A DNA stretch of 64,000 bases from positions 124,001-188,000 of the forward strand of contig NZ_QICB01000001.1 of NCBI RefSeq assembly GCF_003725295.1, read 5' to 3'. Below are positions 35,611-45,301 of this stretch, piece by piece. Every line of letters begins with the position of its first letter. The stretch's first letter is position 1. The translations under genes and the position numbers were made by a program. This stretch comes from Slackia faecicanis. Lineage in GTDB: Bacteria; Actinomycetota; Coriobacteriia; Coriobacteriales; Eggerthellaceae. The notes below the pieces were generated by a model. The model was not told the origin of the DNA, did no database searches, and was given only the letters and a program-made list of their open reading frames with translations.

Positions 35611-38559
35611 ATGGTGCGTTCCAGATCCTTTCTCGTGTCCGTATCCGCGGTTCTGCTTGCGCTCGTCCTTGCGGCGGGCGCCGCTTTCGCGCAAGCTTAT
35701 GGGCGCGATGGCGCGCAAGGCGCCGATGCGGTCGATTTCGTCTATGTCGACGAGGCCGCGCTCGATGCGGGAGGCCGGCAGGCCGTCGCGGTGGCCTTGT
35801 CCGACGCCGCCCCGCGCGCGGTTTCGGCATCGGCCGCGTTCGTCCGCGTCGAGGACGGCGCTCGCTTCTCCTATGACGCTGCGGCATGCGGCGGCGCGGG
35901 CCTGCTGTTCGAGTTCGCGGCGCACGAGCCCGGCACCTACGCGCTCGAGACGGTCGAATACGCATGCGCGGACGGGTCCGTTCGGACGATCGACTTCTCG
36001 TCGGACGCCGGCCGTCCGTGCTCGTTTTCGGTAGGCGGCCCCGAGGTTTTGGGTCGCGCCGCATCGGACGAATCCGTCTCGGTCTACACGCTTTCTGCCG
36101 AAGGAGGCCTTGAAAGCGCGTCTTCGTTCGGTGCGGCGGAAATGCCCGTCCTCTCTTCGGACGCGGCCGGCGAATCCGAGGGATTCGCCGCAAGCCTGCT
36201 GTCGCGTATGCCTTCTTCCAAGCAGGGCAGGATCGTCATCGCGCTCGACCCGGGGCATGGCGGAAGCGACCCGGGCGCCGTTGCCAACGGGTTGAAGGAA
36301 TCCGAACTCAATTGGAAGATCGCGCAATACTGCAAGGCGGAGCTTGAAAAATACGCGGGCGTCGAAGTGTTCATGACGCGCGGGCGCGACGAAACGCTCA
36401 ATTCGCTGACGGAGCGCGTGGACAGGGCCGTCGCCGCCGGCGCGCGCGTCTTCGTGAGCATCCATATCAACTCGGCTTCGTCTTCGGCCCATGGCGCCGA
36501 GGTGTGGTATCCCAACGCCAGCAGCTGGAAATACGAGCAGACGCACCTGGAGGGCGGCGAGCTCGCGCGCGATATTCTCGACGAGTTGGTCGCGCTCGGC
36601 TTGACCGACCGCGGATCGAAGATCCGCGATTGGGCCGGATCTTCGTATGAGAACGGTTCGACCGCCGACTATTACGGCGTGATACGCCATGCGCGCAGGG
36701 TCGGCATTCCGGCCGTCATCGTCGAGCACGCCTTCATCACGAACGAACAGGATGCGGCCATGCTCGCCGACGATGCGACGCTCGAGCACATGGGCCGGGC
36801 GGATGCGCGCGGAATCGCCGAGTCGTACGGCCTGCGCACGGAGGGGTCGTGGGTGTCGAAGGACGGGTCGCATCGCTACCTTATCGACGGCGAGCCCGTG
36901 ACCGACCGATGGTTGTATACGAACGGCTCGTGGTATCGGATGGATGCTCGCGGCTATGCGCTCGAGGGCTGGCAGATCGTCGACGGATCCTGGTATTACT
37001 TCGACCCTTCGACGGGCGCCATGTATAGCGCTGCGTGGCTCGAACAGAACGGCGCGATTTATCGCCTGTCTTACTCGGGAGCCATGAATGTCGGCTGGTT
37101 CACGGCGGACGGGGCCCGCTACGTCGCGGACGGTTCGGGCGCCTTGCTTTCCGGCTGGCAGTGCGAAAACGGCACGTGGCATTATTACGAGCCGTATGCC
37201 GCGACGGGCTGGCGTTTCCTCGGCGGCTCGTGGTATTGGTTCGATAAGCTCGGCGCCATGGCGACGGGCTTCGTCTCCGTCGGCGGCGACCGCTATTATC
37301 TGGATGCTTCGGGCGCCATGCGCACCGGCTGGATCCTGGACGACTCGGGGGCGTGGCACTACGCCGACGCTTCGGGCCGCAATATCCTTTCCGGCTGGGC
37401 CTTGATCGACGGAGCCTGGTATTGGTTCGACGACGGAAAGGCCCGCACCGGATGGCTCGACCTGAACGGAACGTGGTATCACTTCGACCGCGATTCCTGC
37501 GCGATGGATTCGGGCTGGTATCTCATCGACGGCCTGTGGTTCTATTCGGATGAGTCGGGAGCCATGCGCACGGGCTGGCTGTATCTCGGCGAAACGTGGT
37601 TCTGGTTCGACTCGTCGGGCGTCATGGCGATCGATTGGCGCTGGATCGACGGCGCCTGGTACTGGTTCGACGGCAGCGGCGCCATGGCCTCGGGCGTTTT
37701 CTTCGATTCCGCGGGCAGGCCGTGGCTTGCGGACCAGTCGGGCCGTTTGCTGGACGGAATGCCCGGATGGCGCATGCAGGGCGACGACTGGTTCTATCTC
37801 AATGCCGACGGATCGCTGCAGACAGGCTGGCTTTTCGCGGGCGGCGCATGGTATTACCTGGCTCATGACGGCGTCATGCAGACGGGTTGGATCGAGGCAG
37901 GCGGCGATAGGTATTACCTGGCCGCTTCAGGCGCCATGGCGACGGGCTGGGTCCTCGTGGACGGAGAGCCGTGCTGCTTCGACGAATCGGGCCGCTTCGT
38001 CGCGAATGCGATCGATTCCTTGGAGGCGGTGATGGGCGCGCCTTGCGCTTCTAAGCAGGTGCTCGTCGACGACATGGCGCGCGCGTACGAGCGTGCCGGG
38101 GCGACGTATCCCGCATCAGCGCTCGGGCGCGGGGGAGCGCCGACCTTGCGCGAGTTCTGCTCGATCTTGTACGACCAGGCCGTTGCGGAAGGGGTGCGCC
38201 CCGAGGTGTTGTTCTGCCAGGCCATGAAAGAAACCGGATGGTTGCGCTTCGGCGGCGATGTCAAGGTCGACCAGTTCAATTTCGGCGGCCTGGGTGCGAC
38301 GGGCGGCGGCGTGCCGGGCGAGCGCTTCGCAGATGTGGCGCAGGGGCTGCTCGCCCAAGCGCAGCATCTGAAGGCGTACGGATCCGATGCGCCTTTGAAC
38401 AGGCCTTGCGTGGACGGGCGGTTCTCCTATGTGAAGCGGGGAACAGCTCCGTATGTCGAGTGGCTCGGGATACCCGACAACCCCTATGGCGGCGGATGGG
38501 CTGCCGCCGATAATTACGGCTATGATCTGGCGGCCATGATGGGCGAGTGTTTCGCCTGA
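35611..38559 (+). CDS. secreted N-acetylmuramoyl-L-alanine amidase with choline-binding-type repeats and glucosaminidase-like domain
   Basis: 982 residues. Signal peptide (MVRSRSFLVSVSAVLLALVL to AFA, about 1-25), an N-terminal all-beta region (about 35-140), an amidase_3 domain with zinc ligands His216 (DPGHGG), Glu230 (KESELN) and His285 (SIHINS) and catalytic Glu372 (VEHAF), then about 18-20 repeats of roughly 20 residues with the GWxxxxGxWYYFD pattern (about 420-810), and a C-terminal glucosaminidase-like domain with AMKETGW (Glu874). The repeats are of the choline-binding (CW_binding_1) kind, so it would dock on phosphocholine-bearing wall polymers and cut both peptide and glycan. The start is set by GGGAGG (35599-35604). 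Confidence 0.9.
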   Translation: MVRSRSFLVSVSAVLLALVLAAGAAFAQAYGRDGAQGADAVDFVYVDEAALDAGGRQAVAVALSDAAPRAVSASAAFVRVEDGARFSYDAAACGGAGLLFEFAAHEPGTYALETVEYACADGSVRTIDFSSDAGRPCSFSVGGPEVLGRAASDESVSVYTLSAEGGLESASSFGAAEMPVLSSDAAGESEGFAASLLSRMPSSKQGRIVIALDPGHGGSDPGAVANGLKESELNWKIAQYCKAELEKYAGVEVFMTRGRDETLNSLTERVDRAVAAGARVFVSIHINSASSSAHGAEVWYPNASSWKYEQTHLEGGELARDILDELVALGLTDRGSKIRDWAGSSYENGSTADYYGVIRHARRVGIPAVIVEHAFITNEQDAAMLADDATLEHMGRADARGIAESYGLRTEGSWVSKDGSHRYLIDGEPVTDRWLYTNGSWYRMDARGYALEGWQIVDGSWYYFDPSTGAMYSAAWLEQNGAIYRLSYSGAMNVGWFTADGARYVADGSGALLSGWQCENGTWHYYEPYAATGWRFLGGSWYWFDKLGAMATGFVSVGGDRYYLDASGAMRTGWILDDSGAWHYADASGRNILSGWALIDGAWYWFDDGKARTGWLDLNGTWYHFDRDSCAMDSGWYLIDGLWFYSDESGAMRTGWLYLGETWFWFDSSGVMAIDWRWIDGAWYWFDGSGAMASGVFFDSAGRPWLADQSGRLLDGMPGWRMQGDDWFYLNADGSLQTGWLFAGGAWYYLAHDGVMQTGWIEAGGDRYYLAASGAMATGWVLVDGEPCCFDESGRFVANAIDSLEAVMGAPCASKQVLVDDMARAYERAGATYPASALGRGGAPTLREFCSILYDQAVAEGVRPEVLFCQAMKETGWLRFGGDVKVDQFNFGGLGATGGGVPGERFADVAQGLLAQAQHLKAYGSDAPLNRPCVDGRFSYVKRGTAPYVEWLGIPDNPYGGGWAAADNYGYDLAAMMGECFA

Positions 38560-38653
38560 TGGGTTGTGCGCTTCGGGCGCCTCGAACGCATAGATGCGAA
38601 CGAGGTGCTCACGGAGCGCATGGTTTCGGGTTCGCGTCGGTCGAGGAGGGACC

Positions 38654-40825
38654 ATGAGGGAGACGACGATGTGGAACGGACGTCTGGCGATCGCCGCGGC
38701 GGCGCTGGCGGCTATGTGTTTCGGCGCGGGGGCCGCTTATGCCGACGAGCATGCGGCGCCTGCGGCCGAGGCGCTCGTCGAGGCGGGCGCGGTTTTCGAG
38801 GGGCCTGGCGATGCGGTCGACGGCGCCGACGGACAGGCGCCCGAAGCGGGAGACGGAAGCCTTCCTGCCGAGCCCTTGCAGCAGGGCTGGAATTATCGCG
38901 AAGGCCTGTGGTATTGGACCGAAAGCCAGGGCGATCGCGCCGCGACGGGCTGGTTGTTTCTCGATGGGCGCTGGTATTGGCTCGATCCTGAAGCGGGCGG
39001 CGCCATGGCGACGGGCGCTTTCGAGGCATACGGGCATCGGTATGCCGCCGATGCATCGGGCGTCGTGATCATGGACGGCTGGGGCCTGCATGAGGGAACC
39101 TGGTACTACGCCGACGCGTCGGGCGTGCTGCGTACCGGATGGGCGTATGCGGGCGGAAGTTGGTATTGGTTCGATCGCGAGACGGGCGCTATGGCGCACG
39201 ATACGTGGCTCGATGCGGGAGGTTCTCGCTTCTACCTCGCTTCCGACGGAACCATGGCGACGGGCTGGGCTTTCGTCGACGGCGGCTGGTATCTGCTTTC
39301 TCGCAGCGGCGAGCTTTATAGCGGATGGATATGCATCGAAGGCTCGTGGTATTGGCTCGACCCCGAGGCGGGCGGCCTTCTTGCCACGGGTTTGTTCGAC
39401 GTGGACGGTTTCCGCTACTGCGCGCCCCAGGGCGGCGTGGTCGCGGTCGACGGCTGGTGCTTTTTCGAGGGCCGCTGGTATTATGCCGACGGCTCGGGCG
39501 CGCTTGAGCGCGGATGGCTGAATGCCGGCGGCGACACCTATTGGCTCGACCCCGAAACGGGGGCCATGGCCACGGGTTTCATCGATCAGGACGGCGCGCT
39601 GTACTGGTTCGACGAGACGGGCGCGCTGGCCAAGGGCTCGGTCGTGGTGGACGGCGCGCTGCGCTTCGCCGACGAGACGGGCGCGGTGCGCTTCGATGCG
39701 TCGGGCTGGCAAAGCGTCGACGGCAGGAAATACTATGCGGGCGATGACGGCGTGCTTGTCACTGGATGGTTCGAGGACCAGGGCGAAACGTATTGCTTCG
39801 ACGAGCACGGCGTCATGGACACGGAGTGGATGCTTCGCGACGGCGTGTGGTATTGGCTCGGGGCGGACGGTGCCGTGAAGACGGGCTGGCAGTATATCGG
39901 CGGATACTGGTTCTATTTCGACGAGGAAACGGCCGCGATGGCCGTCGGATGGCGTGAAGTGGACGGCGCCATGTACAAGTTCGACGCCGCGGGCTTCATG
40001 CAGACGGGATGGATCGCCGAGGGCGGTTCGTGGTACTACTGCCGCGGCGACGGATCCATGGCCACGGGCTGGCAGTGGATCGGCGGTGCGTGGTATTGGC
40101 TCGATCCTGAAACGGGCGCCATGGCCACAGGCTGGCTGCATCTCGACGACGGATGGTACTGGCTGCGCGATTGGGGCGCCATGGCCACGGGCTGGATCAA
40201 CGAGGGCGGCAGCGCCTATAAGCTCGATGCCGGCGGCCGCTGGGTCGAAAATACGGGGTCGGTGCTCGGCGTTTCCCGCACGAGGCTCGTGGAGTGGCTG
40301 TGGTCGCATGAGAACGACTGGTATTACTGGGGCACGCCGTATTCGAACGGCTTGAGCGTCGATACATGCATGTACCCCAACGGCTCGCCTCGCTGGGACG
40401 GCTTCGTGGGAATGAATTGCACCGGGTTCGTCGCGCATGCCTATGCGATGGCGGGCGGCGTGGGCGATCTTGATGCCATCGGCCGGACCCAGAGCTATTC
40501 GCCTTGGCCGACCGGTCCCGGCCGCGGCGGCTATGTCAACGCATGGCGCTGGTACGGCTATGCCGTCGAGCGCGGCGTCGAGATGTATACGTTCGACAGC
40601 GTGGCGAGCATGCTTGCCAGCGGCAAGGCCGACAAGGGCGATATCATCTTCTTCAAGACCAACGGCTCGATCGATTGCCATATCGGATTCTTCTGGGGCG
40701 ATACGCCGTATGAGAACAGGATGTGGCATCAGATCTATCCGCAGAATTGCATTTCGGCATGCTTCAACAACGCCAACAGGTCCGAGTTGTACCAGCAGAC
40801 CGTGCTGATCAAGGGCTGCTGGTAG
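38654..40825 (+). CDS. secreted NlpC/P60-type peptidase with choline-binding-type repeats
   Basis: 723 residues. Signal peptide (GRLAIAAAALAAMCFGAGAA then AYA), an acidic linker, then about 20 aromatic-glycine repeats (GWLFLDGRWYWLD pattern, about 75-540) and a C-terminal cysteine-peptidase domain (about 545-723): Cys589 in GMNCTGFVAHAYA and His676 in DCHIGFFWG, the Cys-His pair of NlpC/P60/CHAP enzymes. Here the repeats precede the catalytic domain, the reverse of the amidase. Probably a wall hydrolase anchored to phosphocholine-decorated polymers. The start is supported by GAGGAGGG (38643-38650). Next to the amidase gene, both repeats are closely alike. Confidence 0.85.
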   Translation: MRETTMWNGRLAIAAAALAAMCFGAGAAYADEHAAPAAEALVEAGAVFEGPGDAVDGADGQAPEAGDGSLPAEPLQQGWNYREGLWYWTESQGDRAATGWLFLDGRWYWLDPEAGGAMATGAFEAYGHRYAADASGVVIMDGWGLHEGTWYYADASGVLRTGWAYAGGSWYWFDRETGAMAHDTWLDAGGSRFYLASDGTMATGWAFVDGGWYLLSRSGELYSGWICIEGSWYWLDPEAGGLLATGLFDVDGFRYCAPQGGVVAVDGWCFFEGRWYYADGSGALERGWLNAGGDTYWLDPETGAMATGFIDQDGALYWFDETGALAKGSVVVDGALRFADETGAVRFDASGWQSVDGRKYYAGDDGVLVTGWFEDQGETYCFDEHGVMDTEWMLRDGVWYWLGADGAVKTGWQYIGGYWFYFDEETAAMAVGWREVDGAMYKFDAAGFMQTGWIAEGGSWYYCRGDGSMATGWQWIGGAWYWLDPETGAMATGWLHLDDGWYWLRDWGAMATGWINEGGSAYKLDAGGRWVENTGSVLGVSRTRLVEWLWSHENDWYYWGTPYSNGLSVDTCMYPNGSPRWDGFVGMNCTGFVAHAYAMAGGVGDLDAIGRTQSYSPWPTGPGRGGYVNAWRWYGYAVERGVEMYTFDSVASMLASGKADKGDIIFFKTNGSIDCHIGFFWGDTPYENRMWHQIYPQNCISACFNNANRSELYQQTVLIKGCW

Positions 40826-40833
40826 CATCTATG

Positions 40834-40860
40834 GAAAAGGCCTCGTCATGAGGCCTTTTC
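40834..40860. terminator. bidirectional intrinsic terminator
   Basis: Perfect 11-bp stem GAAAAGGCCTC (40834-40844) / GAGGCCTTTTC (40850-40860). It serves the peptidase gene and perhaps the convergent glycosyltransferase. Confidence 0.75.
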
Positions 40861-40896
40861 GCTATCTCTGAGTTTATGTCGGGAGGAGATGCGCCG

Positions 40897-42024
40897 TTAG
40901 CGGCGGCATTGCGCGCGGTGCAGATAGAAATCCTGAAGCCATGCCGCGGACGTTTCGATGTCGAATCCCGCCGCCCTGACGTTTTCGATGTACGCGTCGC
41001 GTCGCGCAGGTTTCTCGTCGAGCTTCTTCAGCGCCTCGTCGGCCCACGCCTCGGCGCCGCGTTCGAGGTCGAGGAAGGTCGCCGCGTCGCTTACGCGGGC
41101 GATGGCCGGCACGCCTGTCGACACGACGCAGGGAAGGCCCGATGCCTGCGCTTCGACGACCGCCATGCCGAGGCCTTCCTTGAGCGACGTGAACACGAAC
41201 ACGTCGAAGGCGCACAGGACTCGGGCCACATCGTCGCGCACGCCGAGAAACGCCACGTCGTCTTCGACTCCGAGCTCGCGCGCATAGGCGCGCACGGCTC
41301 CATCGTCGGGCTTGCCCGCCAAGACGAGCTTCGCGGCGGGTTCCCGTTTCAGGATGCATGCGAACACGTCGAGCAGGAAGCGGTGGTTTTTCACTGGGTC
41401 GAAGCGTCCCACGTGCCCGAACACGGGCGCGTGCTCGTCGATGCCCATAGTATGGCGAAGCGCCCGGCGCGCGTCCTCGTCGAAACGATACGATGCCAGG
41501 TCGATGCCGTTGTTGAGCACATGGAAGCGGTTTTCGTCCGCGACGATTTCTGCGCCGAAGCGGTCGATGCCCGCCTGGCGCGAGCAGGCCATGAAATAAT
41601 CGGCGGCGCGTCGCACCGGGCGCGCGGCGGCGCGAAAGATGACTTCGGTGGGCGAGAGAGGGTAGTTCTGCGCATGAGAGTGGGCGACCGCGTACATGCC
41701 CCTTCTGCGTGCTTCTTTCAGATAGATGGGCGCGGGCAATCCGATATGGCCGTGGACGATCGAGAACTCGCCATGCGCATCGAAGAATTCCCGACATGCT
41801 TTGCGGTACGCGAAGAAATTGGCGATCGTGTAGCGGGGGATGCGATAGATCCGTCCGCCGCGCGCGGCGATTTCTTCGTCGTAGTCGCCTTCGGCGTTGA
41901 CGAGGAAATCGAACTGGACGTGCTCGGTATCGCATGCGCGATAGAGATTCATAAGCATGCTTTCGGCGCCGGCGCGATTCATGGCGCCGATGACGTGCAG
42001 GATGCGGACGGGGTTAGAGCTCAA
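40897..42024 (-). CDS. family 4-type glycosyltransferase
   Basis: 375 residues, GT-B fold. N-terminal RILHVIGAMNRAGAESMLMN, SIVHGHIGLPAP, and the C-terminal nucleotide-sugar site VFVFTSLKEGLGMAVVEAQASGLP with the EX7E-type glutamates. Similar to EpsF-like exopolysaccharide transferases. The start is a TTG codon with AGGAGG six bases upstream (minus strand). It overlaps the flippase gene by 11 bases, so they are translationally coupled; the operon order is LicD, flippase, this gene. Confidence 0.9.
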   Translation of the reverse strand: MSSNPVRILHVIGAMNRAGAESMLMNLYRACDTEHVQFDFLVNAEGDYDEEIAARGGRIYRIPRYTIANFFAYRKACREFFDAHGEFSIVHGHIGLPAPIYLKEARRRGMYAVAHSHAQNYPLSPTEVIFRAAARPVRRAADYFMACSRQAGIDRFGAEIVADENRFHVLNNGIDLASYRFDEDARRALRHTMGIDEHAPVFGHVGRFDPVKNHRFLLDVFACILKREPAAKLVLAGKPDDGAVRAYARELGVEDDVAFLGVRDDVARVLCAFDVFVFTSLKEGLGMAVVEAQASGLPCVVSTGVPAIARVSDAATFLDLERGAEAWADEALKKLDEKPARRDAYIENVRAAGFDIETSAAWLQDFYLHRAQCRR

Positions 42025-43297
42025 AGGATTCCTCCTGCTTCTTGGTGCGGGCGGATTGCTTGCGGATAGCGGATATAAGAGCGAAGGTCAGGTATGCGAC
42101 GCCCGCTACGCAGGCGCCGATGCCGGCGAAGCTCACGCCGTTCATATCCCAGACGTTCACGCAGACCACGCTCAAGGGAATCACGGCCACAAGCGCCACC
42201 ACGTTGCCGATGAAGTTCGCCTTGAAATCGCGCAGGGCGATGAGCAGGTCACCGAAGAACCACAGGAACGCCGTGGCGGAGGTGGCGATGAGCACGGGAT
42301 AGAGCAGATAGACGTGCTCGGCGATGCCTTGGCCGAACAGCAGCACGAGCACGGGCTTGCCGATGAACAGCAAAACGATCCAGCAGACGATCGTCACGGC
42401 GATAATCGACAGCACGGTGCGCGCCAGCAGCTTGACGAAATCGCTCATCTTCCCGTCGAAGAAATGCTTGGGGAAGATGTCGAGCAGCGGGCCGTACAGA
42501 TACGTCGCGCCCATCTGCACGATGAGCGCGGGCGCGGCGACCGACGAATAGATGCCGAGGGCCGCATCTCCGCCGACCATGGACAGGTACTGCTTGGGAA
42601 TCGTGAAGATGGCGCTTGCCGCGACGGCCGCGATCACAGCGGGAAGCGAGGTCTTCAGGAAGAAAAACGCCTTCTTGCGGGTGAGGTGCAAGGCGATGGG
42701 CTCGAATTGGCGCGTCTTGCGCATATCGAAAAGCAGGAAGACCAAGGCGGTGGCTACGGTCATGGCCACGATGGCCAGGTTGAGGTCTTGCGTCGGGTAG
42801 AACACGACGGCGAACGCCGCGATCGAGGCGACGCCTTGCAGCATGAACGACTTGCCGATGTAATCCATGCGGCGGTGCTGCTGGTCGCAGCCGTGCAGGA
42901 TGTCGATCAGCAACCCGACGCCTTTGTATACGAAGAACAACGCCACGGTCATGATGGCGTGCGGAGGACAGGTGACCAGCGCGTAGGCGATGCAGGCCAG
43001 AAACGACAGCCCCAAGGTCAGGCATCTGAATGCCAGATACTCGGCCAGCGTGTTCTCGCGGTGGATGTCCGAGATCTGGTAGGTGCCCATCTTGTAGTTC
43101 GCGAACGTTCCGAAAATGCCGACGACCGACATGGCCAGCGAAAGAAGGCCTGCTGCATCGAATCCGGAAGAAAGGCGCACGACGAGCACCGTGATCAGCC
43201 ATTGGCACCCGAGATAGAACATCGAGCCGATGGAATTCCACAGGACGTTGGCCTTCAGGGAAAGTTCCCGGGGCTTTTCTTGCTGCATCTCAGCCAC
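42014..43297 (-). CDS. MOP-superfamily polysaccharide flippase (Wzx-like)
   Basis: 427 residues, about 12 spans, no signal peptide. It fits the polysaccharide biosynthesis protein (PF01943) family with VLWNSIGSMFYLGCQWLITV in the first span and a polar DIHGCDQ loop. It would flip a lipid-linked repeat unit across the membrane, an alternative route to the ABC exporter encoded upstream. The start is GTG with AAGGAG six bases before it. It follows the LicD-like gene by three bases. Confidence 0.85.
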   Translation of the reverse strand: MAEMQQEKPRELSLKANVLWNSIGSMFYLGCQWLITVLVVRLSSGFDAAGLLSLAMSVVGIFGTFANYKMGTYQISDIHRENTLAEYLAFRCLTLGLSFLACIAYALVTCPPHAIMTVALFFVYKGVGLLIDILHGCDQQHRRMDYIGKSFMLQGVASIAAFAVVFYPTQDLNLAIVAMTVATALVFLLFDMRKTRQFEPIALHLTRKKAFFFLKTSLPAVIAAVAASAIFTIPKQYLSMVGGDAALGIYSSVAAPALIVQMGATYLYGPLLDIFPKHFFDGKMSDFVKLLARTVLSIIAVTIVCWIVLLFIGKPVLVLLFGQGIAEHVYLLYPVLIATSATAFLWFFGDLLIALRDFKANFIGNVVALVAVIPLSVVCVNVWDMNGVSFAGIGACVAGVAYLTFALISAIRKQSARTKKQEESFEL

Positions 43298-43300
43298 GAA

Positions 43301-44137
43301 TCACTCCTTGTCGATCGCGTATGCTTCGGGGAAGTGCAGATGGCGCTCGTCTTCGGGCGGCAGCGCCTTCCAGTCTCCGTAATTGAGCGAGAGGTATTCT
43401 TCCGCGCGGTTCGGAATGGGCAGCATATGGCCTTCGAAGGGGGCTTTGCGCGTAGGGAAGAACATCGATGCTTCGAAGACGTTCGCATCGCCCAGCATGT
43501 CGCAGAAGTAGCCCTTCTCATGGGGCGTCGCGGGGTCGGCGCCCGTGGCGGCCGGCAGCCCGATAGCGTCGTTTTCGAGGCTGCGGTTGAGCTTTTCCAC
43601 GTCGAACAGAGCGCGAGCGACCGGGCAGACGATCTTTTTGACCAGTTTGATGGCGGGCGTCGACGCCACGGAGGAATCGGCCAGGGCGAAGCTGCGTTTG
43701 AGGCCGGTGCGCTTATGCCTGCGGCAAACGGCTTCGAAGGCGTCTTTCGCGGAAGGATCGATGCGCTCGAGCGGGAAGATGTCGACCCAAAGCCCGATGG
43801 GGCGGCTTTTCCCGACGAACGTCTCGTACGATTCGGTGGCGGGGTCGACCAGCTTGAAGAACTGGTAGATGGAGCTGCCGTCGCGATGCGTCTGCAGCTC
43901 GTAGGGGCTTTCGAGACCGTTTTGGAACAACGAATAGAGCTTCTCGTAATCGTCGCGGGGCATGAAGACGTCGATGTCGTCGTCCCACGGAATGAAGCCC
44001 TCGTGGCGCACCGCGCCCAAGCAGGTGCCGTAGGCCAGCAGATAGGCCAAGCCGTGCTCGGTGCAGATGCGGTCGAGTTCGAGAAGGATGTTCAGTTCGA
44101 TCGATTTGATTTCGTCTGAGGATAGGCGTTTTTTCAC
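43301..44137 (-). CDS. licD: LicD family phosphotransferase
   Basis: 278 residues. Signature LGAVRHEGFIPWDDDIDVFM, the conserved catalytic region of LicD/fukutin-type phosphocholine and phosphoethanolamine transferases; GLWVDIFPLERID and SLNYGDWKALP follow. It would move phosphocholine from CDP-choline to a sugar of the polymer. The start is GTG at 44137 because AGGAGG is four bases upstream; longer starts (44159, 44245) have no ribosome site. One of two LicD copies in the locus. Confidence 0.9.
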   Translation of the reverse strand: MKKRLSSDEIKSIELNILLELDRICTEHGLAYLLAYGTCLGAVRHEGFIPWDDDIDVFMPRDDYEKLYSLFQNGLESPYELQTHRDGSSIYQFFKLVDPATESYETFVGKSRPIGLWVDIFPLERIDPSAKDAFEAVCRRHKRTGLKRSFALADSSVASTPAIKLVKKIVCPVARALFDVEKLNRSLENDAIGLPAATGADPATPHEKGYFCDMLGDANVFEASMFFPTRKAPFEGHMLPIPNRAEEYLSLNYGDWKALPPEDERHLHFPEAYAIDKE

Positions 44138-44446
44138 GAAGCCTCCTGGAAAGGGCATGAAGCCATGCGCGCGATTCTTGTCATGAATCACCCATGATAG
44201 AGACAATGGGGCCGAAATTGCGGATAGGAACAAAAACAACAGCAAGCGTAACGCGGTTGTTTTGCGCCGCGCGGTCGCGGCCGGCTTCTTCGCGAAGGCG
44301 CGGCGTCGCGAAGCACGGCCGAGGTCTTACCTCTATAATGCTTGGAAGGCATCGCGGCGCCTGTCGGCGCGAGGGCCGTGACAAAAAACGAATCGCGCCC
44401 GTTTTCGGACGGGCGCTTTGTTTCGAGAACGTATGGAGTGACTGAT
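44138..44446. promoter_or_regulatory. divergent promoter region between the two licD genes
   Basis: 309 bases with no gene. TATAAT at 44334-44339 is a good -10 for the rightward licD gene. A perfect stem GCGCCCGT (44395-44402) / ACGGGCGC (44409-44416) followed by TTTGTTT lies between it and the licD start, 30 bases before the ATG, and looks like a terminator in the leader. The left half is AT-rich and probably holds the leftward promoter. Confidence 0.5.
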
Positions 44447-45301
44447 ATGAATGACGCCGAGGCGTTGAAGAAACTGCAGGAGACCGAGCTGGATATCCTG
44501 CTTGCGATCGACGCGTTCTGCAAAGAGCGCGGTATCGAATGGTTCATGGATTCGGGCACGGCGCTCGGCGCCATGCGCCATGGCGGGTTCATCCCGTGGG
44601 ACGACGATATCGACATCGGCATGATGCGCGCCGATTACGACCGCTTCATCGAAGAGGCCCAAGACGGCCTTCCCTCCGGCTACTCGCTACAGACCTTCGA
44701 AAACAACGAGACGTTCGCGGGCCTGTTCGCGAAGGTGTACAAGGAAGGCACGGCGTTTCACACGAAAGAGACGATCGAAGCGGGTTGCGACCAGGGAATT
44801 TTCGTCGACATCTTTCCTTATGACGTGCTTGCGGCCGACGAGGGGCAGCGTGCGCGCCAGCTGAAGACGGCCCGCACGTGGCAGTCGGTCTCGTATCTCT
44901 ACCATGCCAAGACGATCACGGTTCCGCACAAGGGGTTCATGGGGTCCGTGGAGCGTTTCGGATGCCGCATCGCACATTATCTGGTGTGCGCGTTCACGAA
45001 CCGTGCGGAGATCGAGCGCCGCTTCGATGCGTCGCAGTCTTTCGAGGGGGCCGCTTCCGACGAGGTCATGTTACTTTCCTGGCCTTCGATGAAGCCGTGC
45101 CGCGTGCAGGACATGGTTCCTCCGGCGCGCGTTTCGTTTTGCGGGCATGACCTTCCGATAGCGGCGAAGCCTGAACTGTATCTCGAGAACATGTACGGCG
45201 ACTGGCGTACGATTCCCGCGCCGGAGGACCGACGCACCCATCTTCCCGAGTTCATCGATTTCGGCGACGGAACCGTGTGGCGTGCGGGCGGTGCCGCATA
45301 A
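44447..45301 (+). CDS. licD: LicD family phosphotransferase
   Basis: 284 residues. MRHGGFIPWDDDIDIGMMRADY is the LicD signature (residues about 43-64), with QGIFVDIFPYDVL and NMYGDWRTIP. Same family and length as the gene at 43301 but clearly diverged; Streptococcus pneumoniae likewise uses two LicD enzymes for two sugar positions, a precedent, not proof. GGAGTG precedes the ATG. Its stop overlaps the next start. Confidence 0.9.
   Translation: MNDAEALKKLQETELDILLAIDAFCKERGIEWFMDSGTALGAMRHGGFIPWDDDIDIGMMRADYDRFIEEAQDGLPSGYSLQTFENNETFAGLFAKVYKEGTAFHTKETIEAGCDQGIFVDIFPYDVLAADEGQRARQLKTARTWQSVSYLYHAKTITVPHKGFMGSVERFGCRIAHYLVCAFTNRAEIERRFDASQSFEGAASDEVMLLSWPSMKPCRVQDMVPPARVSFCGHDLPIAAKPELYLENMYGDWRTIPAPEDRRTHLPEFIDFGDGTVWRAGGAA

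Noticed and set aside
37000-40250. Repetitive DNA that might be taken for CRISPR or tandem satellite repeats
   Set aside because: The periodicity (about 60 bases) comes from protein repeats of about 20 residues with GW and WYY motifs in coding frames; spacers are not unique sequence.
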